From Flavobacteriales bacterium (GTDB taxonomy: Bacteria; Bacteroidota; Bacteroidia; Flavobacteriales_F; PHOS-HE28): a stretch of 14,081 nucleotides of DNA. The position numbers and the translations under genes are program-made. The stretch lies in the NCBI GenBank assembly GCA_020437875.1, contig JAGQVR010000047.1, positions 1-14,081 on the forward strand. The letters are read 5' to 3'. The notes under the pieces are model-generated. The model did no database searches and was not told the DNA's origin. It saw nothing but the letters and a program-made list of their open reading frames with translations. Within the stretch, counting starts at the first letter, position 1. Every line of letters starts with the position of its first letter. Shown here piece by piece: positions 1 to 6,451 of the stretch.

Positions 1-501
1 GAGGCCGTCGCCGGCGCCGACCCGAACCTCGCGCTGGACATCCCCAGCGGCTTCCTGAACACCGTGACCTATGGCGCGCACGCCGGCGTTGGGGGGGCAC
101 CCGACTACTGGAGCACCTGGAGCGGTGCCGATCTCGCCAGCATGGAGATGAACCTGGGCTTATCCGAGGTCCTCACCAACGGCAGCTGGTTCGGCTGTTC
201 ATACACCGACTTCGATCCGCCGCTCGCACCCACCATGCCGATCGCCGCCACCAACGCGACCGCTGTCGTGGAACGAAGCCTCCTCGACCTTGTCGTATAT
301 CCGCAACCTGCCGCTGACGTACTCTTCGTGCGGGTGAACGAGGATGGAACGCATGCGCTGCGCATCCATGACCTCGGCGGTCGCACGGTGTTCACGGGCC
401 GGACCAATGGCCTCACCACCGCGGTGGATGTTGCAGGATGGGCGCCCGGCACCTACGTGCTAGTCGTTGGCGATACGCGTCGCACCATTGCGATCCAGTA
501 G
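1..501 (+). CDS. T9SS type A sorting domain protein, 3' part (possible corrinoid-locus surface protein)
   Basis: The frame is open from base 1, so the start lies upstream; 166 residues are visible. The last ~70 residues (about 95-166) form a T9SS sorting domain: a VYPQPA variant of the usual VYPNPA opening, then LRIHDLGGRTV, then APGTYVLVV and a short basic end. This predicts export by the type IX system and attachment to or release from the cell surface. The upstream part carries YWSTW (residues 36-40) and GSWFGCSYTDFDPPLAP (about 61-77). From memory, this layout of aromatic residues, a glycine-rich turn and a proline end resembles proteins of corrinoid/cobalt loci, but that is inference. 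It ends 2 bases before the BtuB-like receptor gene, so co-transcription is likely. The sorting domain is secure; the cargo function is not known. Confidence 0.85.
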   Translation, partial: EAVAGADPNLALDIPSGFLNTVTYGAHAGVGGAPDYWSTWSGADLASMEMNLGLSEVLTNGSWFGCSYTDFDPPLAPTMPIAATNATAVVERSLLDLVVYPQPAADVLFVRVNEDGTHALRIHDLGGRTVFTGRTNGLTTAVDVAGWAPGTYVLVVGDTRRTIAIQ

Positions 502-503
502 CG

Positions 504-2462
504 ATGGGCGTAGTGAAGTGGCCCGATAGGTCAACGCCGCGACGATCCCTTCGTCGTGTTGCGATGGGTGTGCTGCTTCATGCCTTCCTCCTTGTCGCAC
601 CTCATCACCTGCGCGCGCAAACCACCACCGATACCGTACAGTTGCGCATGCATGAAGTGCGCGCGCCACGGCTGGTGGGCACCATGGCGGGCAGCAAGTT
701 GGAAGTGGTGGATAGTGCTACCTATGCGCGCAACAGTGCATCGGACCTCGCGAGCCTGCTGGCGAGCGCGAGTCCGGTCTTCATCAAGAGCTACGGCCTT
801 GGTGGTCTGGCCACGTCCTCATTCCGGGGTGGTGCTGCGCAACACACGGCGGTGCTCTGGAACGGCTTCAACATCCAGAGCCCGATGGTCGGTCAAACGG
901 ATCTGTCCTTGATCCCGCTCGCAGCCGCTTCGGAGGTGCGGATCCAATACGGCGGTGGCACGGCGCTTTGGGGGAGCGGAGCGGTCGGAGGTTCGATCCT
1001 GCTGAACGACAAGGCGCAATATGACGAAGGTCTCGCTGTGGATGCCGGTGTGCGTGTGGGCAGCTTCGGGGAGATGCGCGAGCAACTACGGATCGACTTC
1101 GGCGATGCGCGCTGGTCGCTTTCGGTGGCCGCCTTCCATCAGGCCGCACGCAACGACTTCGCCTATGAGGTGAACGATGAGCGACGCCAGCAACGGAACG
1201 CTGAGCTGGAACAACGCGGGGTGATCACGCAAGTGCATCGCCGCATCGGTGCGCATCAACAGGTCCACTTCGCGCATTGGTACCAGCTGAGTGATCGGCG
1301 GATCCCGGCCACGCTGCACGAAGCCATGAGCGAGGCACGGCAGGTGGATGAGAGCCAGCGCTTCACCGGCGGCTGGCAGTACAACGCCGCACGGATGGAC
1401 GTTCATGTCCGCGGCGCCTGGTTCGATGAGGCCTTGTGGTGGCATCCAACGGATATGATCGCGGACAGGAGTCATGCGCGTACAGCGATCGCCGAGGCTG
1501 AGATGCGCTGGCGTCCCGCGCGTGGTCATGCGATCGGCTTCGGCGTGAACAGCACACAGGCCACAGCCGTCAGCACCGGCTATACGGATGAACCCCGACA
1601 AGGCCGCAACGCGCTCTTCGCTACCTATGGATACCAACATTCTTCGGAACGGTGGAGCACGTCCGCGTCGATCCGCCAGGAGCGGATGGATGCGCGTTGG
1701 ATGCCAGTGACCGCCACGGTGGGGGCGGAGCATGTGTTGCTGCCGGGTTGGCGGGTGAAGGGCTCCGCCTCGCGTGTGTACCGTGTGCCCACCTTCAACG
1801 ACCTCTATTGGGTACCGGGCGGTGACCGGCAACTGCTGCCTGAGCAGGGCTATGCGGCGGAAGTTGGCGCAGTGGGAGCGGAGCGCATCGGCCGTGTGCG
1901 ACTCGAGGGCGAGGGAACGGTCTTCACGCGTACCATAGACGACTGGATCCTCTGGTCGCCCGGTCCGGCGTATTGGAGCCCGATGAACCTGATGCGCGTG
2001 TGGAGCCGTGGGGTGGAGGCGCGCGTGACCGCGAATTGGACCGGTGGGCGTACGCGCTATGCCGCGACGTTGCGCACCAACCATGTGGTGAGCACGAACC
2101 AGCAGGCGCGCACACCCGATGATGCCTCGGTGGACCGTCAGCTGATCTATGTGCCCATGTACAGCGGGCAGCTGCGCGTGGGCATGGAGCGTGGTCGTGC
2201 GAGCGCATCCCTCACCGGCACCTACACCGGTTACCGGTACACGAGCACCGACAACAGTTCCTACCTCGCACCCTTCACCTTGTGGAGCGCGCAGTTCACC
2301 TACGTGATCAAGGTTGGCGAACGTGGTGATCTCCTCCTCGACCTGCGCGGCGACAACCTCCTCGCGGCGGACTACCAGGTGATCGCTGATCGGCCGATGC
2401 CCGGTCGCGCCTACCACGTGGGGATCACCTATCGGTTCAAGCAACGCCGCACTATGCCATGA
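504..2462 (+). CDS. TonB-dependent outer-membrane receptor, BtuB-like
   Basis: An outer-membrane, 22-strand-barrel type receptor of 652 residues, which imports a scarce ligand using TonB energy. From the ATG at 504, residues 1-38 read as a signal peptide with a long basic n-region, a hydrophobic core (MGVLLHAFLLVAP) and an HLRA/Q cleavage site. The plug domain spans about 50-170, with SFRGGAAQHTAVLWNGF near 106 and ALWGSGAVGGSI near 154. The rest is alternating aromatic/polar barrel strands ending in YHVGITYRF plus a short tail. An ATG at 438 would overlap the previous gene by 64 bases and add an unlikely leader; the ATG at 564 is a plausible shorter start. The next gene overlaps by 4 bases (ATGA) and encodes a BtuG-like lipoprotein, which suggests cobalamin or another corrinoid as ligand. 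Receptor identity is firm; the ligand is inferred from context. Confidence 0.9.
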   Translation: MGVVKWPDRSTPRRSLRRVAMGVLLHAFLLVAPHHLRAQTTTDTVQLRMHEVRAPRLVGTMAGSKLEVVDSATYARNSASDLASLLASASPVFIKSYGLGGLATSSFRGGAAQHTAVLWNGFNIQSPMVGQTDLSLIPLAAASEVRIQYGGGTALWGSGAVGGSILLNDKAQYDEGLAVDAGVRVGSFGEMREQLRIDFGDARWSLSVAAFHQAARNDFAYEVNDERRQQRNAELEQRGVITQVHRRIGAHQQVHFAHWYQLSDRRIPATLHEAMSEARQVDESQRFTGGWQYNAARMDVHVRGAWFDEALWWHPTDMIADRSHARTAIAEAEMRWRPARGHAIGFGVNSTQATAVSTGYTDEPRQGRNALFATYGYQHSSERWSTSASIRQERMDARWMPVTATVGAEHVLLPGWRVKGSASRVYRVPTFNDLYWVPGGDRQLLPEQGYAAEVGAVGAERIGRVRLEGEGTVFTRTIDDWILWSPGPAYWSPMNLMRVWSRGVEARVTANWTGGRTRYAATLRTNHVVSTNQQARTPDDASVDRQLIYVPMYSGQLRVGMERGRASASLTGTYTGYRYTSTDNSSYLAPFTLWSAQFTYVIKVGERGDLLLDLRGDNLLAADYQVIADRPMPGRAYHVGITYRFKQRRTMP

Positions 2463-3487
2463 TGATGCGTCCCTTGTTCGTGCTGTTGTTGACCGTGCTC
2501 GTCACCGGCTGTCGGAAGGACAAGCCTGAGCCGCCGGACGAGACACCTGTTGAGGTCGGCCAGCGCGGCGTGTACATCACCAACGAGGGCAACTTCCAAT
2601 GGGGCAATGCCTCGGTGAGCTACTTCGATCCCGCTACCGGTGCCGCCACCGAGGACCTCTACCAGCCCGCCAACAGCGAAGCGCTCGGTGATGTGCTGCA
2701 GCAGATGGTGCTGCATGAAGGCCGTGCCTACCTCGTGTTGAACAACTCCGGGAAAGTGGTCGTCGTTGATCCGCGCACCTTCACCCGGCTCGCCACGATA
2801 ACGGGTTGCCCCTCGCCGCGCGCCTTGTTGCCGGTGAGCACAACCAAGGCCTACGTCAGTGATCTCAGCGCGGGGCGCTTGTCGGTGGTGGACCTGGTGA
2901 GCAACAGCATCACGGGCTCGATCCCCTGCGGGCAATGGACCGAGGCGATGGTACGCATCGGCGATGAAGCCTTCGTTACCGATCAGTCGCGGCCCTATGT
3001 GTACGTGATCGACATCGCGACCGATCAGCTGGTGGACAGCATCGCGGTGGCACGCGGTGGCAACAGCGCGGTGGTGGATGCCGATGGTTTGCTGTGGGTG
3101 GCATGCGGCGGCGGCAGTGGTACTTCACCCGCGCTCCACCGGATCGATCCCGACTCACACACGGTTCAAGCGACATTCCCCTTTCCGAGTGGTAGCGACA
3201 GTCCTTGGCGGTTGACCGCGAACGGTGATGCTAGCATGCTCCACTTCCTCAACGAGCACGTTTACCGCATGCCCATCACCGCGACGCAGCTGCCCACTTC
3301 CGCGTTCATCGCGGCGAACGGTCGCAACTTCTATGGTCTGGGTGTTGATCCGAACGATGGAACGGTGTACGTGGCCGATGCGATCGACTACGTGCAGCGC
3401 GGGGTGGTCCTGCGCCACGCGGCGGACGGATCATTCATCGGCTCCTTCCTCGCTGGGCGCATTCCGAGCGGCTTCGTGTTCCGGTGA
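2459..3487 (+). CDS. YncE/DUF5074-like beta-propeller lipoprotein, BtuG-like
   Basis: A 342-residue lipoprotein. Residues 1-17 are a hydrophobic leader ending in the lipobox LVTGC, so Cys18 would be lipidated. The linker CRKDKPEPPDE follows; a Lys/Asp pair just after the cysteine is loosely like the surface-export signal of Bacteroidota lipoproteins. The body repeats short propeller blades of the form VYV-D-TDQLVDSI (for example KVVVVDPRTFTRLATI, RLSVVDLVSNSITGSI and YVYVIDIATDQLVDSI), each about 40-45 residues. It opens with YITNEGNFQWGNASVSYFD, the start typical of DUF5074/YncE proteins. In Bacteroides, BtuG is a propeller lipoprotein that sits on BtuB and binds cobalamin very tightly. The 4-base overlap with a TonB receptor gene supports a receptor-lid role here. 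The first of three consecutive ATGs was chosen. The corrinoid ligand is inferred, not shown. Confidence 0.85.
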   Translation: MMMRPLFVLLLTVLVTGCRKDKPEPPDETPVEVGQRGVYITNEGNFQWGNASVSYFDPATGAATEDLYQPANSEALGDVLQQMVLHEGRAYLVLNNSGKVVVVDPRTFTRLATITGCPSPRALLPVSTTKAYVSDLSAGRLSVVDLVSNSITGSIPCGQWTEAMVRIGDEAFVTDQSRPYVYVIDIATDQLVDSIAVARGGNSAVVDADGLLWVACGGGSGTSPALHRIDPDSHTVQATFPFPSGSDSPWRLTANGDASMLHFLNEHVYRMPITATQLPTSAFIAANGRNFYGLGVDPNDGTVYVADAIDYVQRGVVLRHAADGSFIGSFLAGRIPSGFVFR

Positions 3488-3673
3488 TGGGCGGTCGATC
3501 GGGTCATCGCGCAGTTCCATCAGGCAGGCGTTGCACATGCAGCCCGTGTAGCGCGCGGCGATACGCGCACGATCCGCTGGTGAGAGCGGGACCTTGCCGC
3601 ATGCACATTGCGCGATATCCTGCGGCGTGCAGGTGATCGGTGCCGTGCAACGGGCGCATGTCGTTACGGGCAT
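3431..3673 (-). CDS. Cysteine-rich CWC family protein
   Basis: An 80-residue cytosolic protein with eight cysteines at positions 6, 9, 15, 23, 25, 45, 47 and 50, arranged as CxxC, CxC and CMCNAC. The central segment (LSPADRARIAARYTGCMCNACLMEL) matches the Cys_rich_CWC family that is common as a small stand-alone gene in Bacteroidota. The pairing of cysteines suggests metal (probably zinc) binding, but no function is established for the family. The gene is convergent with the propeller lipoprotein gene. Its last 18 codons and stop lie antisense to that gene's 3' end and encode a polar acidic tail beyond the conserved core. It is divergent from the second TonB receptor gene, with a 93-base gap. 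The ATG at 3673 is preceded by a GATCTTCG box at 3678-3685. Confidence 0.8.
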   Translation of the reverse strand: MPVTTCARCTAPITCTPQDIAQCACGKVPLSPADRARIAARYTGCMCNACLMELRDDPIDRPSPEHEAARNAPSEEGADE

Positions 3674-3677
3674 GGGG

Positions 3678-3685
3678 CGAAGATC
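3678..3685 (-). promoter_or_regulatory. Possible -7 box (GATCTTCG) of the CWC gene
   Basis: On the minus strand the bases read GATCTTCG followed by CCCC and the ATG. This matches the Bacteroidota -7 consensus TAnnTTTG at four of its six fixed positions. The same AnnTT(T/C)G pattern precedes four other genes in the window at nearly the same distance. No matching -33 TTG is seen at the usual spacing, so the call is tentative. Confidence 0.25.
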
Positions 3686-3754
3686 GGGGGCTCATCAACA
3701 CCTCTCCCTGTATACATCCCCGCCCTCCTACGCCCATTGCCCTTCCAGTGCCTG

Positions 3755-3762
3755 TAGGTTCG
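3755..3762 (+). promoter_or_regulatory. Possible -7 box (TAGGTTCG) of the second TonB receptor operon
   Basis: TAGGTTCG matches TAnnTTTG at five of six fixed bases and ends 4 bases before the GTG start at 3767. A TTG occurs at 3737-3739, but the spacer of 15 bases is shorter than the usual ~19-21. If functional, transcription would begin at or next to the start codon, giving a leaderless or nearly leaderless mRNA. Confidence 0.35.
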
Positions 3763-3766
3763 CCAT

Positions 3767-6061
3767 GTGCTCATCCACCGGTCCTTCATCGTGCTGATCC
3801 TCACTGCGATCGCTATCCCTGCCATTGCGCAGACCACCGGCGTGCTTGCCGGACAGGTGAGCGGTATGGGTGGCGCACCCCTGGCCGATGCCACCGTGCA
3901 GGCCCTCTTGTCGGATACCGCCTACCTCACGAGCACAGCGGCGGATGGCCGCTTCCGGTATGAAGGCTTGCCGACCGGCCTGTATCGTTTGCGCGTAAGT
4001 CACATTGGATACCGCACCGCCGAGCTGGGTGAGAGCTGGGTGCGCGCGGGCAAGACCGAACTCGTGACCGTGGAACTGGAGCTGGCGGTGAACGAACTGG
4101 CCGCGGTGGAGATCCGCAGCAGCGCACCTGGCCGCCTGGATGCCGTGAGCAGCGCCCCGATCACCGTGGAGCGCAGTTTGCGCTATCCGGCCACCTTCTT
4201 CGATCCGGCACGGCTGTCCATGAGCTATGCGGGCGTGGCCGGCACCAACGACGAGGCCAACCACTTCAGCGTACGCGGCAACAGTCCGGCGGCCAACAGC
4301 TGGTTGCTGGAAGGGGCGGAGATCGTGACGCCGAACCACCTGACCAACGCGGGCACGCCCAACGACCTGCCCACGCTCACCGGAGGCGGAACCACCATCC
4401 TCAGTGCGCAGATGCTCGGCAGCTCGCGCCTGCTCACCGGCGGCATGGCCGCGCGCTACGGCAATGCGCTGGGCGGCATCATGGACCTCTCCCTCCGCAA
4501 GGGGATCACGGATCACAGGGCCTACACCGTCCAGGCGGGCCTCATCGGCATCGATCTCAGCGCGGAGGGTCCCTTCAAGCAGGGTGGCCGCGCGAGCTAC
4601 CTGATCAACTACCGCTACAGTACGCTGGGTCTGCTCGGTGCCATGGGCGTGCCACTGGGCGATGAGGCCATCACCTTCCAGGACCTCGCCTTCACGGTGG
4701 ACCTGCCGCTGGGTGAACGCTCGGGCCTGCGCCTCTTCGGCATGGGGGGCAATAGCAGCAACCGCTTTGATCGGAAGGATAGTACGGAATGGGAGTACGA
4801 CAAGGACAGTCGCGACATCGACTACACGGCGCAGGTGGGTGCGGCGGGATTGAGCTTCCACACGCGGATCGGCGAGCGGGCGATCTGGCGTACCACCGTG
4901 GCGCTATCGGCCAACGAGCAGGGGCGGACCAGGGAGGATATCCCGGTCAGAGGCTTCATATATCGCGACAGCACCGGCCTCTATGAACGGAAGCTGAGCG
5001 CACACTCCGCGATCCAATGGTCCATTGGCGCGCGGAACAACCTGCGCATCGGTCTCTCAGCGGTGGAACGCGATCTGAGCAAGGTCTTGTATGGGATAGG
5101 GGAGCGCACCTCATCCTTGTTGCTTCGACCGTACTTCGAATGGAGTCACGACCTGACGGAAGCGCTGGCCTTCGACCTCGGCTTGGCATATGCAGCCTAT
5201 GGTCCGGATGACCATGGCGTACCGGAGCCGCGCTTCACCATGCGGTGGCGGGTGGATAAACGTCACCAAGTGATGATCAACTGCGGCCAGCGCTCACAGG
5301 TGCCCCAGTTGCAGAGCTACTACCGTCAGTTGTTCCCACCATTCATCGACAACCGGGGCATCGGCCCCCTCGTGGCGCAGTATGCATCCATCCGGATGGA
5401 GCGGCAGGGTGATCGGGTGACGATCTCCGCTACGGCCTTCATGCAGCGGCTGACGAAGGTGCCGGTGGATGTGAACTCCATCATCTCGCAAGGAACAGGG
5501 ACGAGCATGCTGAACACCTGGGAAGGACTCGTCGGGCTGGAGGTGGCCAACGTGGGCAAGGGGGAGAACCAAGGGGTGGAGCTGGCCCTGGAACGGCGCT
5601 TCCACCGCGATTGGTTCCTGCAGGTGAACGGCACCTGGCTGCAGATGCAGTACACCGGCAAGGACGGTCGCCTGCAGCCCGGTCGTTGGGACGTGGGCAC
5701 CATTGCGAACACCGTGGCGGGCCGTGAGTGGGCGAAGCAGAGCGAAGGACGGAAGCGCACCTGGGGTGTGAGCGGTCGCATCAACACCACCGGCGGGCAG
5801 CGCTATACACCTGTCCTGGAAGAGGCCATGCCGCTCCCGACGCCCTATTCGAAGCGCTACAACAGCACCTACAGAATGGACCTGCGCATCTATCTGAAAC
5901 GCGAGCGGCACGGCCGCACCGGTATGTGGGCGCTGGACCTCTTGAACGCCACCAACGCGCAGAACGAAGCCTATCGTTACTACGATCAGCGCAAAGGAGA
6001 AGTCGTGACACGGTATCAGCTCGGACTCATTCCGAACCTGAGTTATCGGGTCGAATTCTGA
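3767..6061 (+). CDS. TonB-dependent receptor with carboxypeptidase-regulatory-like domain
   Basis: An outer-membrane importer of 764 residues. The start is GTG: an in-frame TAG at 3755-3757 leaves no other upstream start, and the next in-frame ATG would delete the signal peptide. Residues 1-21 are a signal peptide ending AIAQ. Residues 26-107 form a carboxypeptidase-regulatory-like beta-sandwich (GVLAGQVSGMGGAPLADATV, then GLPTGLYRLRVSHIGYRT). A plug domain covers about 117-245, with HFSVRGNSPAANSWLLEGAEI and MAARYGNALGGIMDLSLRKG. The remaining ~520 residues are barrel strands ending in LSYRVEF, with the C-terminal Phe expected for outer-membrane insertion. No SusD partner follows, so it is probably not a polysaccharide-utilisation SusC. 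Six bases separate it from the TMEM220-like gene, so it likely heads an operon with a carboxylate transporter. The ligand is unknown. Confidence 0.9.
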   Translation: MLIHRSFIVLILTAIAIPAIAQTTGVLAGQVSGMGGAPLADATVQALLSDTAYLTSTAADGRFRYEGLPTGLYRLRVSHIGYRTAELGESWVRAGKTELVTVELELAVNELAAVEIRSSAPGRLDAVSSAPITVERSLRYPATFFDPARLSMSYAGVAGTNDEANHFSVRGNSPAANSWLLEGAEIVTPNHLTNAGTPNDLPTLTGGGTTILSAQMLGSSRLLTGGMAARYGNALGGIMDLSLRKGITDHRAYTVQAGLIGIDLSAEGPFKQGGRASYLINYRYSTLGLLGAMGVPLGDEAITFQDLAFTVDLPLGERSGLRLFGMGGNSSNRFDRKDSTEWEYDKDSRDIDYTAQVGAAGLSFHTRIGERAIWRTTVALSANEQGRTREDIPVRGFIYRDSTGLYERKLSAHSAIQWSIGARNNLRIGLSAVERDLSKVLYGIGERTSSLLLRPYFEWSHDLTEALAFDLGLAYAAYGPDDHGVPEPRFTMRWRVDKRHQVMINCGQRSQVPQLQSYYRQLFPPFIDNRGIGPLVAQYASIRMERQGDRVTISATAFMQRLTKVPVDVNSIISQGTGTSMLNTWEGLVGLEVANVGKGENQGVELALERRFHRDWFLQVNGTWLQMQYTGKDGRLQPGRWDVGTIANTVAGREWAKQSEGRKRTWGVSGRINTTGGQRYTPVLEEAMPLPTPYSKRYNSTYRMDLRIYLKRERHGRTGMWALDLLNATNAQNEAYRYYDQRKGEVVTRYQLGLIPNLSYRVEF

Positions 6062-6067
6062 ACCACC

Positions 6068-6439
6068 ATGAAACGCACCGTCGACCTCTTCCTTGTCGGT
6101 GTCTTCGCCGCATTCGCGGCGATGAACCTGAACGATCCCGACCCCATCCCCTGGATCCTCGCCTACCTCGCGGTGGCCGTGCTCTTCGGCCTCTCCGCCT
6201 TCGACCGCGCGGATCGCAGGGTGAGCGGCTGGCTCGCCGTGGCACTGGCGGTGTGGATGCTGACCATGACCCCCGGTGTGCTCAGCTGGGTGCGTGCGGG
6301 CATGCCCAGCATCGCCGCCACCATGCAGGCGGAGGAGCCGCACATCGAGGTGATGCGTGAGTTCCTCGGTCTCCTGATCGCGGTGCTGGCGCTGGCCTGG
6401 CTCTGGTGGAGGACACCCAGGGACGCACGATTCTCCTGA
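6068..6439 (+). CDS. TMEM220-family membrane protein
   Basis: A 123-residue inner-membrane protein with four predicted hydrophobic helices at about 5-20, 29-45, 53-75 and 98-115. The first loop holds NLNDPDPIPW (residues 20-29), and the last helix is preceded by MREFLGLL. These are the hallmarks of the TMEM220 family, which is found in bacteria and animals and has no established biochemical function. It lies 6 bases after the TonB receptor gene and 12 bases before the DASS transporter gene, so it is probably co-transcribed with both. Family recognition rests on the NDPDP motif, the length and the helix count. Confidence 0.75.
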   Translation: MKRTVDLFLVGVFAAFAAMNLNDPDPIPWILAYLAVAVLFGLSAFDRADRRVSGWLAVALAVWMLTMTPGVLSWVRAGMPSIAATMQAEEPHIEVMREFLGLLIAVLALAWLWWRTPRDARFS

Positions 6440-6451
6440 ACGGGACCACCA

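Noticed and set aside
438..503. Earlier ATG for the BtuB-like gene
   Set aside because: It would overlap the T9SS gene by 64 bases and add a Cys/His/Arg-rich leader before the signal peptide.
1086..2444. 452-codon minus-strand frame inside the BtuB-like gene
   Set aside because: A His/Arg/Gly-rich shadow of a well-supported receptor gene with no signal or domain of its own.
3728..4861. 377-codon minus-strand frame over the start of the second TonB receptor
   Set aside because: It covers the signal peptide, regulatory domain and plug of a clear receptor; its translation is compositionally biased.
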